From contig JANQOW010000088.1 of assembly GCA_028285595.1 (NCBI GenBank), positions 1-64,000 of the forward strand: 64,000 nucleotides of DNA, written 5' to 3'. Position numbers and translations under genes: made by a program. Source of the stretch: Hyphomicrobiales bacterium. GTDB taxonomy: Bacteria; Pseudomonadota; Alphaproteobacteria; Rhizobiales; CAJQND01. The notes beneath the pieces were generated by a model that was not told the origin of the DNA, made no database searches, and was given only the letters and a program-made list of their open reading frames with translations. This document shows positions 17,564 to 25,183 of the stretch, one piece after another. Each line of letters opens with the position of its first letter. Positions within the stretch are counted from its first letter, which is position 1.

Positions 17564-17621
17564 GTCCCTGCTTGCGCAGGGACGCGTTCGTTGTACTTCC
17601 GCTCCCCTGCGAAAGCAGGGG
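17564..17621. repeat. Two short hairpin repeats after leuB
   Basis: GTCCCTGCTTGCGCAGGGAC at 17564-17583 is an 8-bp stem with a 4-base loop. CCCCTGC-GAAA-GCAGGGG at 17604-17621 is its near-relative in the opposite orientation. Copy 1 lies at 15252-15267. They may act as a bidirectional stop between leuB and the convergent lysR gene, though no T-runs follow. Confidence 0.65.
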
Positions 17622-17654
17622 TCCATACCTCTGAGCCTCATCGCTTGCCTTGCT

Positions 17655-18512
17655 CTAACCAACAGCAGCAACAATCGCCTCCGACATGGCCGAGGTGAGC
17701 TCATCGGGCGCGTCCGAATTGACCAGTATGGCCCGCTGTGACGCCGGCAGGGGCGGAAACCCCTCGCGCTTGCCCATAATCTTCATCGACGGCTCCAGCG
17801 TGTTCTTCGGCACCACGCCAATCGCAAGTCCTGAGCGGATGGCGGCGCGGACGCTGGCAAAGCTCTCGCTTGAATAGGCCAAGGTCCACGAGCGCCGGGC
17901 CTCATCAAGGGCGGTTGTGGGAATGTCGCGCCACCAGCACGTGCGCTCCAGAATAGCCAGCGGCACGGGCGCGCCTGGCGCCAGCTCAAGCGTTTGCGCA
18001 GCGGCCCAGACATTGGGCTCTGAGGAGAGCGGTTGGCCCTCGCCCATGGAGGGTCCGGAGCAAACGGCTATGTCGAGCTTGCCGGTCTTCACCGCTTGCG
18101 CGAACTTGGAGGTGCAGCCGGAATGGGCGAAGATCTCCACCTCCGGGTGGCGCCGGGCAAACTCCACCAGCAGCTTTTCCAAAATCGTGTCGTCATAGTC
18201 ATCGGGGATGCCGATGCGGATGCGCCCGCGTAAGGGGTCTGCGAAGAGGTCTCCCACACGCTGGATCTCTTCCATGGCCCGCCGCGCTGCGGGAAGCAGT
18301 TTGCGCCCCTGCTCGGTGAGCACCACCCCGCGTGCCTGGCGTTGAAACAGGCGGGCGTCCAGGGTTTCCTCCAACTGCTTGATTTGCACGCTGATGGTGG
18401 ACTGGGTGCGGCCCAGAATGGTGGCCGCGTGGGTGACATTGCCGCTGTCCACCACGGTGAGGAAAGTGCGGAGGTGACCGCTGGAGGCCATTAAGCGTTC
18501 GAAATTTTGCAT
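17655..18512 (-). CDS. LysR-type regulator (beside TauE/SafE)
   Basis: 285 residues from ATG 18512, the usual LysR length. The winged helix (LRTFLTVVDSGNVTHAATILGRTQSTISVQIKQLEE) is followed by an effector domain with GRIRIGIPDDYDDTILEKLL and SGLAIGVVPKNTLEPS. A much longer frame to 18734 runs across the neighbouring exporter gene and is rejected. Divergent from the TauE/SafE gene with a 79-bp gap, so it probably controls that exporter. Ligand unknown. Confidence 0.9.
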   Translation of the reverse strand: MQNFERLMASSGHLRTFLTVVDSGNVTHAATILGRTQSTISVQIKQLEETLDARLFQRQARGVVLTEQGRKLLPAARRAMEEIQRVGDLFADPLRGRIRIGIPDDYDDTILEKLLVEFARRHPEVEIFAHSGCTSKFAQAVKTGKLDIAVCSGPSMGEGQPLSSEPNVWAAAQTLELAPGAPVPLAILERTCWWRDIPTTALDEARRSWTLAYSSESFASVRAAIRSGLAIGVVPKNTLEPSMKIMGKREGFPPLPASQRAILVNSDAPDELTSAMSEAIVAAVG

Positions 18513-18591
18513 GGAGTATATCGTAACTATTCGTTTCTTCGATTGCAACAGGGTCCCTAAGCTCCCGCGGATCAAGCAAAGGAGATCTGTT

Positions 18592-19359
18592 ATGAGCCTG
18601 GAGACTGTGGCGTTTCTCGTGTGCATTGGACTGTTCGGCGGGGCCTGGAATGCGGTTGCCGGCGGCGCCACCCTGTTCACCTTTCCCGCCCTGATGGCGG
18701 CCGGCCTGCCGCCTGTTGTGGCCAATGCGACCAACTATCTGGCCATGCTGCCGTCTAACGCCGCGGCTCTGCCGGCCTATCGGCGCGAGCTGGCTGGTGT
18801 GGGCTCCGCCATTTGGCCGCTGATCATTGTCTCCGGGTTGGGGGCAATCGCCGGCTCGTTGTTGCTGCTTGTGTCGGGGGAAAAACTGTTCGAGGCGCTG
18901 ATCCCTGCCCTGGTGTTGGCGGCGACCGCTTTGTTTGCGTTCGGTGAGCGCATCCGGGCAGCCTTGGTGGACGGCCTGAAGGGCGCCTCAACCGGCCTGC
19001 TGCTTTACGCTGCGCTCTTCGCGTTCTCCATCTATGGCGGCTATTTCGGCGCCGGGTTGGGGATCATCCTTCTGGCGATCGTGCAGATTATGGGGTTCTC
19101 GTCCTTTCACGTGGCCAACAGCCTGAAGAACCTGCTGGCCACCAGCTTCACCATATTGAGCATCGGCGTGTTCGGCGTGAGCGGGCTGATTGCCTGGCCG
19201 GAAGCTGTGGTGGTGATGTGCGGCAGCACGTTAGGCGGGGACTTCGGGGCGCGCTGGGCCCGGCTCGTCAACGAGCGCTACTTAAGAGCTGCCGTCATCT
19301 GCTTTGGCCTTACGTTGGCCGGGATCTATATCGCGAAGGCCTTCGGTCTCTGGGCTTAG
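18592..19359 (+). CDS. TauE/SafE family membrane exporter
   Basis: 255 residues, nearly all in about eight hydrophobic segments, with the family features GGAWNAVAGGATLFTFPAL, a Pro-rich break before NATNYLAMLPSNAAA and a matching second-half GYFGAGLGIILLAI. The family moves sulfite, sulfoacetate or related anions; the substrate here is not known. AAAGGAG fixes the ATG at 18592. Its stop codon overlaps the stop of the convergent lysE-like gene by two bases, so there is no intergenic space. Confidence 0.9.
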   Translation: MSLETVAFLVCIGLFGGAWNAVAGGATLFTFPALMAAGLPPVVANATNYLAMLPSNAAALPAYRRELAGVGSAIWPLIIVSGLGAIAGSLLLLVSGEKLFEALIPALVLAATALFAFGERIRAALVDGLKGASTGLLLYAALFAFSIYGGYFGAGLGIILLAIVQIMGFSSFHVANSLKNLLATSFTILSIGVFGVSGLIAWPEAVVVMCGSTLGGDFGARWARLVNERYLRAAVICFGLTLAGIYIAKAFGLWA

Positions 19360-19946
19360 AACAGCATGGGCGCGAGCGAGGCCACCAGCAGGAGTGCCAT
19401 GGAGATGTTGAAGACACGCAGCTGGAGCGGATTGGTGAGGAACCGGCGCATCTGTTGGCCAAGGATGGTCCAGGAGCCAACGGATGGCAGGTTCACCAGC
19501 CCGAACACCAGCGCCACCAGCGCAATGGCTGCAAGGCTCTGGGAGGGCGCATAGACGGTGACCGCCGTGAGGGCCATAGCCCAGGCTTTCGGGTTCACCC
19601 ACTGAAACAATGCGGCCTGGAGGAAGGTCATGGGGCTGGCCGAACGGCCGGCCTCGCCCGGTGCGGAAGAGTTCGCGATCTTCCAGGCCAGATAGAGCAG
19701 GTAGGCCACACTGAAGACCTTCAGAACCGTGTAGCTCACCGGATAGGCATCGAACACCCCCACCAGCCCGGCGCCCACCAGGATCACCATGATGACAAAC
19801 CCCAGCCCCACACCCAGCATGTGCGGGATGGTGCGGCGGAAGCCGAAATTGGCGCCTGATGTCATCAGCATCAGATTGTTGGGCCCCGGCGTGATGGAGG
19901 TCACGAAGGCAAAGGCGGCCAGTGCGGTGAGAAGGTCATAGGTCAT
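19356..19946 (-). CDS. LysE/RhtB family amino-acid exporter
   Basis: 196 residues with six hydrophobic segments and the family signature VTSITPGPNNLMLMTSGANFGFRR at residues 13-36. These carriers export amino acids such as lysine, homoserine or threonine. The ATG at 19946 gives the typical start MTYDLLTALAAF; the longer frame crosses the divergent Lrp gene. The divergent Lrp regulator 74 bp away matches the usual regulator-exporter pair. Confidence 0.9.
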   Translation of the reverse strand: MTYDLLTALAAFAFVTSITPGPNNLMLMTSGANFGFRRTIPHMLGVGLGFVIMVILVGAGLVGVFDAYPVSYTVLKVFSVAYLLYLAWKIANSSAPGEAGRSASPMTFLQAALFQWVNPKAWAMALTAVTVYAPSQSLAAIALVALVFGLVNLPSVGSWTILGQQMRRFLTNPLQLRVFNISMALLLVASLAPMLF

Positions 19947-19981
19947 GGCCGCAAGGGTTGCCGATTTGGCATCGAATTTGG

Positions 19982-20019
19982 TTGCAATCTCGCTCGTAAA
20001 ATCACAAAATTTGCAATCT
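19982..20019. promoter_or_regulatory. Direct repeat in lysE-lrp intergenic region
   Basis: TTGCAATCT occurs at 19982-19990 and again at 20011-20019, directly against the lrp ATG, 29 bp (about three helix turns) apart. The spacing on one DNA face and the position between divergent exporter and regulator genes suggest an Lrp operator. Confidence 0.4.
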
Positions 20020-20472
20020 ATGGTCAAGTTAGATGCGATAAACGAAAGAATATTGCGCGAACTCACCACCGATGGTCGCACCAGCAATCTGGAGCTGGCC
20101 GAACGGGTGGGTCTGTCTCCGTCGGCCTGCCTGCGCCGGGTGCAGGAGCTGGAGCGGTCCGGGGTGATCAAAGGCTACCGTGCCGTTTTGGACCGCGGCG
20201 CCATGGGCGTGGGGTTTGTGGCCTATATTGCGGTGGGCCTGTCTGATCACTCCAAGGCGTCGCAGGAGGCCTTTGAGCGTTCCATCTCCCGGGCACCGGA
20301 GGTGGTGGAGTGCCATAACATCACCGGAACCATGGAATATCTGCTGCGGGTGGAGGTCTTGGACCTTGCCAGCTACAAGATTTTTCACACCGAGGTGCTT
20401 GGCACGCTGCCTCAGGTGAACTCGATCACGTCCTACGTGGTGATGGGCTCTCCTAAAGACGAACGGGCCTGA
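20020..20472 (+). CDS. Lrp/AsnC family regulator
   Basis: 150 residues: a helix-turn-helix (INERILRELTTDGRTSNLELAERVGLSPSACLRRVQELE) and an RAM ligand domain (VECHNITGTMEYLLRVEVLDLASY). The ATG at 20020 is the normal family start. Divergent from the LysE-type exporter, which it probably activates in response to an amino acid, as Lrp-like regulators of LysE exporters do. An inverted repeat, GAGCGCT (20471-20477) with AGCGCTC (20515-20521), starts at its stop codon. Confidence 0.92.
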   Translation: MVKLDAINERILRELTTDGRTSNLELAERVGLSPSACLRRVQELERSGVIKGYRAVLDRGAMGVGFVAYIAVGLSDHSKASQEAFERSISRAPEVVECHNITGTMEYLLRVEVLDLASYKIFHTEVLGTLPQVNSITSYVVMGSPKDERA

Positions 20473-20529
20473 GCGCTATAATTCATTGACTCTTGATCAA
20501 TTCCCTTTAGATAGAGCGCTCAAACGAGG

Positions 20530-20649
20530 ATGAAGTTCACTGTGATGGCACGGCTTGACACAGCATTGATGATCGGGACCACGGCAACCGCCGTGGCCAA
20601 ACCGTCCTCTACGTGCAAACGCACGACCAAAACCACCACGAAATCTTAA
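20530..20649 (+). CDS. Putative Thr/Lys-rich leader peptide of asd
   Basis: A 39-codon frame starting ATG 20530 and ending TAA 20647-20649, 99 bp before asd. Eleven of 39 residues are Thr, and the last ten codons before the stop read KRTTKTTTKS. Thr, Lys and Met are end products of the pathway that Asd feeds, which is the logic of a leader peptide. Hairpins lie within it (CCACGGC 20579-20585 with GCCGTGG 20590-20596; CGTGC/GCACG 20612-20625). GAGG abuts the ATG with no spacer, a poor ribosome site; ATG 20545 (15 bases after GAGG) is an alternative. No homologue is known to me. Confidence 0.45.
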   Translation: MKFTVMARLDTALMIGTTATAVAKPSSTCKRTTKTTTKS

Positions 20650-20654
20650 TTCGT

Positions 20655-20727
20655 CCTCCCCGATCATTTCTCTCCCTTCGGGGAGAGGCGAGATCAGCAA
20701 CCTGCCGGGCCAAGAGCCTTGAAGGGA
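20655..20727 (+). promoter_or_regulatory. Mutually exclusive hairpins before asd
   Basis: CTCCCCGA (about 20656-20663) can pair with TCGGGGAG (about 20679-20686). CTCTCCC (20670-20676) can instead pair with GGGAGAG (20681-20687), and the wider TCTCTCCCTTC can pair with GAAGGGAGAGA (20721-20731) just ahead of the asd ribosome site AAAGGAG. These choices exclude each other, as in an attenuator or a translation switch. No clear T-run follows, so control of translation initiation is the more likely mode. Confidence 0.45.
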
Positions 20728-20748
20728 GAGAGGCAAAGGAGAAGAGCG

Positions 20749-21789
20749 ATGGGCTACAAAGTCGCTGTTGTTGGCGCCACAGGAAATGTGGGCCGTGAAA
20801 TGTTGTCGATTCTGGCTGAGCGGGAGTTTCCCGTCTCTGAAGTGGTCGCCCTGGCCTCGCGCCGTTCGCAAGGCACTGAGGTGAGCTTCGGCGATGAGAC
20901 GCTGACCTGCAAGACCTTGGAATCTTACGATTTCTCCGACACCGATTTCTGCTTGATGTCGGCCGGCTCGGCCATCTCCAAGGAATGGTCGCCCCGTATC
21001 GGCGCCCAGGGCTGTTTGGTGATCGATAACTCCTCATGCTGGCGTTATGATCAGGACGTGCCCCTGGTGGTGCCGGAAGTGAATGCCCATGTGCTGGAAG
21101 GCTACATGGCCAAGAACACCCGCAAGAACATCATTGCCAACCCCAACTGTTCCACCATTCAGATGGTCGTGGCGCTCAAACCTCTGCATGACGCCTTCAA
21201 CATCAAACGGGTTGTGGTCTCCACCTACCAGTCCGTCTCCGGCGCCGGCAAGGACGCCATGGAGGAGCTTTGGGGCCAGACCAAGGGCATCTTCGTCACC
21301 GATGCGCCGGAGCCTGAAAAGTTCACCAAGCAGATCGCGTTCAACGTGATCCCCCATATTGATGTGTTCATGGAAGACGGCTCCACCAAGGAAGAGTGGA
21401 AAATGGTGGCCGAAACCAAGAAGATCCTGGATCCGAAAATCAAGGTTACGGCCACATGCGTGCGTGTGCCGGTCTTTGTGGGACACTCCGAGGCGATCAA
21501 TCTGGAGTTCGACAAGTCGGTTACGGCTGACGAAGCGCGCGATGTGCTGCGCGAAGCTGCCGGGTGCCTGGTGGTCGATAAGCGCGAGGATGGGGGCTAT
21601 GTGACCCCGGTTGAAAGTGTCGGCGAGTTTGCCACCTTTATCAGCCGCATCCGCGAAGACATCACGATTGAGAACGGTCTCAACATCTGGGTGGTGTCGG
21701 ACAATCTGCGCAAAGGCGCAGCGCTCAACACCGTTCAGATTGCAGAATCGCTGATCAACCGCGGTCTGATGACCCAGAAGGCGGCTTAA
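20749..21789 (+). CDS. asd: Aspartate-semialdehyde dehydrogenase
   Basis: 346-residue NADPH enzyme that reduces aspartyl phosphate to the semialdehyde, the branch point to Lys/diaminopimelate, Thr and Met. The Rossmann motif is VVGATGNVGREML; the catalytic cysteine is Cys134 in IANPNCSTIQM; SVSGAGKDAMEEL and VRVPVFVGHSE are family segments. AAAGGAG fixes ATG 20749; a frame back to 20719 has no ribosome site. A 10-bp hairpin overlaps its stop codon. Confidence 0.97.
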   Translation: MGYKVAVVGATGNVGREMLSILAEREFPVSEVVALASRRSQGTEVSFGDETLTCKTLESYDFSDTDFCLMSAGSAISKEWSPRIGAQGCLVIDNSSCWRYDQDVPLVVPEVNAHVLEGYMAKNTRKNIIANPNCSTIQMVVALKPLHDAFNIKRVVVSTYQSVSGAGKDAMEELWGQTKGIFVTDAPEPEKFTKQIAFNVIPHIDVFMEDGSTKEEWKMVAETKKILDPKIKVTATCVRVPVFVGHSEAINLEFDKSVTADEARDVLREAAGCLVVDKREDGGYVTPVESVGEFATFISRIREDITIENGLNIWVVSDNLRKGAALNTVQIAESLINRGLMTQKAA

Positions 21790-21800
21790 CGCCGCCTTCT
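21776..21800 (+). terminator. Hairpin overlapping asd stop
   Basis: AGAAGGCGGC (21776-21785) pairs perfectly with GCCGCCTTCT (21791-21800) around TTAAC, which contains the TAA stop. The region after it is T-rich but broken by C. It probably acts as a bidirectional terminator with the convergent cyclase gene. Confidence 0.6.
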
Positions 21801-21814
21801 AACGGCTCTTCTCT

Positions 21815-23062
21815 CTATTCGGCAGGCTCGTACACAAGTTGCTTGCTGGGCACGCCTCTGAGGTAGTGCGTGCCTGCCGGAATGAACTCCACGATATTGT
21901 TGATACGCTCGCGGAAGTCGCCGGAGACCAGGAGCGTGCGCTCCAGCTTGCCGCACAGCGTGGACAGCCGGCTGGCGATGTTTACGTCGCGGCCGATGAC
22001 CGTGAAGTCGAGGCGCTCGCCGGAGCCCACATTGCCATAGGCCACTTGCCCGAAGTGCAAGGCGACCTTGATGGAGAACTTAGGCCCGGGTCCGCTGTTG
22101 CGCTCACGGTTCACGGCGTCCATCACATCACGGGCCGCCTCCAGAGCGCGCAAACAGGCTTGCGCTGCGCCTTTGCCGCCGGTGCGGAACACGGCCAAAA
22201 CGCCGTCGCCCACAAACTTCAGCACCTGCCCGCCATGGGCCTCAATCGACGGCACCAGGCAGTCATAGTAGCGGTTGAGAAAATCCGCCAGTTCCTGAGC
22301 GCCCATGTTCATGGACAGTTGGGTGAAGTTGCGCATGTCAATGAACATGACCGCAGAGCGGATCCTCACCACCTCGCCGCGGTGGATGTCGCCGGCGAGA
22401 ATGCGCTTTTGAGGCTCTTCGCCCACATAGGTTTTGAGCACGGTTCTGACCCGGAAGTTCAAAGCCATGACTTCCGCCACCAGTTTGAAGGTCGGCATCA
22501 CGCGCTTCAACAGCGCCACATGCTGGGGTGCAAAGCCGCCCGGGCTGCGCGTGGCAAACGACATGCCGTTCTTCTGCGTAGAGTCAAAAGGCATGGGCGC
22601 GCAGATATAGTCCGTGAACCCGGCCTCTTTCAGTTCCGGGATGATGCCGAAGCGATCGCTGGGGGTTTTGCAAATGTCGATGTAGAGCCACTGACCGGTC
22701 TGGTGCACCCAGGCAAAGGGGCTGCGCAGATAGATGTCTTCGCGCATGGCACCATAGGGGAATGTCTGCAGATCGGTTCCGTTGCCGGCTTCCCAGAACC
22801 AGCCCAAACCCGATTGCTCGGCGTGGCGGGTTTCAATCGCAAGCGACGCTCTGTCCAAAGGCACGCCGGCGTCCTGGATGCGCTCGCAGAACGCGCTGAA
22901 CATTTCCGTGGTGCCGGCCATGCTGCGTGCATCGGTCACCAGCCAGGCGGCAATTTCATTGGCCTCGGACTTCAGATGTTCGCATTGTTCCGGCGTAATC
23001 TGCGCCGGACGTGGAGCTTCTATCGTTTCAAGTGAAAGCACGGGTCGTACCCCTTTTTCCAT
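21815..23062 (-). CDS. Class III adenylate/guanylate cyclase
   Basis: 415 residues. The C-terminal cyclase domain (about 225-400) has the two metal aspartates in VMFIDMRNFTQ and KFVGDGVLAVF, and the transition-state pair in GRDVNIASRL. The N-terminal about 200 residues form a sensor-like domain without membrane segments, with a Trp-rich part (LGWFWEAGNGTDLQTF) seen in rhizobial soluble cyclases. It should make cAMP (or cGMP) in the cytoplasm. ATG 23062 is the only good start; GCAGG abuts it. Neighbours give no clue to the signal sensed. Confidence 0.9.
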   Translation of the reverse strand: MEKGVRPVLSLETIEAPRPAQITPEQCEHLKSEANEIAAWLVTDARSMAGTTEMFSAFCERIQDAGVPLDRASLAIETRHAEQSGLGWFWEAGNGTDLQTFPYGAMREDIYLRSPFAWVHQTGQWLYIDICKTPSDRFGIIPELKEAGFTDYICAPMPFDSTQKNGMSFATRSPGGFAPQHVALLKRVMPTFKLVAEVMALNFRVRTVLKTYVGEEPQKRILAGDIHRGEVVRIRSAVMFIDMRNFTQLSMNMGAQELADFLNRYYDCLVPSIEAHGGQVLKFVGDGVLAVFRTGGKGAAQACLRALEAARDVMDAVNRERNSGPGPKFSIKVALHFGQVAYGNVGSGERLDFTVIGRDVNIASRLSTLCGKLERTLLVSGDFRERINNIVEFIPAGTHYLRGVPSKQLVYEPAE

Positions 23063-23160
23063 CCTGCCAAGGTTCTACGATATGGTGACGGATACGGTCG
23101 CTTTGACCTGTCGGACCAACACAAAAGTGTGAGAGTCGCTTGATTTCTCGGGTTGCTGCC

Positions 23161-23934
23161 TTACGAGGCCATCCACCCGCCGTCGACCATCAGGTTTTCG
23201 CCTGTGATGTATGTGGCGTCTGGACTGGCCAGAAACAAGGCCGCCGAGGCAACATCTTCAGGCTGGCCGAGGCGCGGCCACGGGGTGCGGCTGGTGGCAT
23301 AGGCCAGTTGATCGGGCGTCGGCACGTGACCGCCCATGTCGGTGAGGATCTTGCCGGGGGCTATGGCGTTGCAGACGATGCCATCAGCGGCATAGTCGGC
23401 AGCGATTTGGCGGGTCATATAGACCACGCCGGCCTTGCTGACCCCGTAAGCCAGGTGGTTTGGGGACGAGATCATGCCATGTTGGGACGAGATGTTGATG
23501 AGGCGCCCGCGCACTTCACCGCGCGGCTCTTGGCCGAGCATTTGCTGGGCGGCGGCCTTGCAGCCCAGGAACACGCCCTTCAAATTCACCGCCATGGTGT
23601 CGTCCCACTCGTCCTCTGTGGTGTCGGTCAGCCGGCCGCCTTTGCCGATGGCAGCATTGTTGACCATGATGTCCAGCCGGCCGTGCCGGGCGGCCACATC
23701 AGCGACGCAGGCGCTGAGATTGGCCCAGCTGGCCACATCGGTTTGGCGGAAATCCGCCGCCCAACCAGCCTGCCGGATGAGGTCCAAAGTCGTGGCGTCA
23801 CCGGTGCGGGGGGTCTCGGTGGTGTCAGCCAGAAGCACATAGGCGCCCTCGCTGGCAAAGCGCAGGGCAATCGCCCGGCCAATGCCGTTGGAGGCGCTGG
23901 TGATGATGGCTGTGTGGTTCTGAAGCCGTGCCAT
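23161..23934 (-). CDS. Short-chain dehydrogenase/reductase
   Basis: 257-residue classical SDR. The cofactor loop is TSASNGIG (Ser in place of the first Gly of TGxxxGIG), with an acidic ADTTE after strand 2 that favours NAD. NNAA, INISSQHG and the catalytic YGVSK are present, and the C-terminus ends ITGENLMVDGGW. It begins 6 bases downstream of the beta-lactamase-like gene stop, so the two form an operon. Substrate not known. Confidence 0.88.
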   Translation of the reverse strand: MARLQNHTAIITSASNGIGRAIALRFASEGAYVLLADTTETPRTGDATTLDLIRQAGWAADFRQTDVASWANLSACVADVAARHGRLDIMVNNAAIGKGGRLTDTTEDEWDDTMAVNLKGVFLGCKAAAQQMLGQEPRGEVRGRLINISSQHGMISSPNHLAYGVSKAGVVYMTRQIAADYAADGIVCNAIAPGKILTDMGGHVPTPDQLAYATSRTPWPRLGQPEDVASAALFLASPDATYITGENLMVDGGWMAS

Positions 23935-23940
23935 CCGGGA

Positions 23941-25155
23941 TCAGCCGGTGAGGGCCGCGTGCACCAGCGCTTTGAGTTCAGGCCGGTTGGCATAGGCGCT
24001 TGAGGGGATAAGCTGTGTGAAGAAGATGACCGTGAGCTGCTCCACCGGATCGGTCCAGAAAATGGTGCTGGCCATGCCGCCCCAGCTATAGTCGCCCACC
24101 GACCCGGGCGCACGCATGCGCCCCGGATCCAGAACCACCGAGCCGCCAATGCCAAAGCCGACGCCGTCCATGGGCATCTCGGCGAAGGATTTGGGGCCAA
24201 GGGAGGCGATGTCCCCGTTCAGGTGGTTGCGCCGCATAAAGGCAACCGTGCGCGGAGAGAGCAGGCGTTCGCCCTCAAGCGCGCCGCCCAAGCGGATCAT
24301 CTCGGCGAAGCGGAAATAGTCCGCCAGCGTGGACACCAGCCCGCCGCCGCCTGAGAAGGTGTCGACCTTGTCTTCCAAATACTGTGTGTTGGCGGGCTCA
24401 TCCACCAGGCGCAGGGGGTCTTTTTCGGTGAGGAAATAGCAACTGGCGAAACGCTCCAGTTTGCTTTCCGGAATGGAGAACGCGGTGTCGGCCATGCCAA
24501 GCGGCTCCAAGATCTCCTCATGGAAGAATTGCTCCAGAGACTTGCCGGAGACCACTTCCACCAGACGCCCCAGAATGTCGATGCTCACCGAATACTCCCA
24601 GCGCGCGCCGGGTGCGAAGGCCAGGGGCAGTTTGGCGACGTTTCGGCTGGCGGCCTCCAACCCTCCGGCATCTTTGTTGAAGTCCGCTTTCAGCTCCAGA
24701 TACGCATCGGCGAGTGGGCCCTCGTTGAAGCTGTAGGTGAGCCCGGATGTGTGCACCAGAAGCTGGTGGATCGTGGGCGGTGGGCAGCTTTGGGTCTGGT
24801 CGAGCGACGTGGCGCCATCGATCAAGGCCCGGCATTCGCTGAACTCCGGCAGAAACCGGCTGATCGGCGCGTCCAGGTGGAAATGGCCACGCTCCGCCAG
24901 CATCATGACCGCCACTGACGTTATGGGCTTGGTCATGGAGTAGATGCGAACGATGGTGTCGAGCTCATAGGGCAGCGCATTTTCGATGGAGCGGTGGCCG
25001 GCTGTGGCCAGATGGGCGATCTCGCCATGGCGGGCCACCAGAACAGAGGAGCCCGGAAACTTGCCCTCGTCCACATAGCGCTGCATCCAGATGTCGATAT
25101 TCTCAAGACGCTTGGCATCGAAGCCCAAGGCGGCGGGATCGCTGACGGCCTGCAT
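23941..25155 (-). CDS. Serine hydrolase of the beta-lactamase family
   Basis: 404 residues, cytoplasmic by lack of a signal peptide. The class C-like SxxK motif is IYSMTKPITS, with HTSGLTYSF downstream and the Tyr motif in WEYSVSIDILG; the late HxG motif is unclear. Proteins of this group (esterases EstB-like, LACTB) hydrolyse esters or amides more often than antibiotics. GGGGAG upstream sets ATG 25155 over a longer frame. Co-transcribed with the SDR gene and 28 bp downstream of uvrD. Confidence 0.85.
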   Translation of the reverse strand: MQAVSDPAALGFDAKRLENIDIWMQRYVDEGKFPGSSVLVARHGEIAHLATAGHRSIENALPYELDTIVRIYSMTKPITSVAVMMLAERGHFHLDAPISRFLPEFSECRALIDGATSLDQTQSCPPPTIHQLLVHTSGLTYSFNEGPLADAYLELKADFNKDAGGLEAASRNVAKLPLAFAPGARWEYSVSIDILGRLVEVVSGKSLEQFFHEEILEPLGMADTAFSIPESKLERFASCYFLTEKDPLRLVDEPANTQYLEDKVDTFSGGGGLVSTLADYFRFAEMIRLGGALEGERLLSPRTVAFMRRNHLNGDIASLGPKSFAEMPMDGVGFGIGGSVVLDPGRMRAPGSVGDYSWGGMASTIFWTDPVEQLTVIFFTQLIPSSAYANRPELKALVHAALTG

Positions 25156-25183
25156 GCTTTTCACTCCCCAACTGCTGCTGCGG

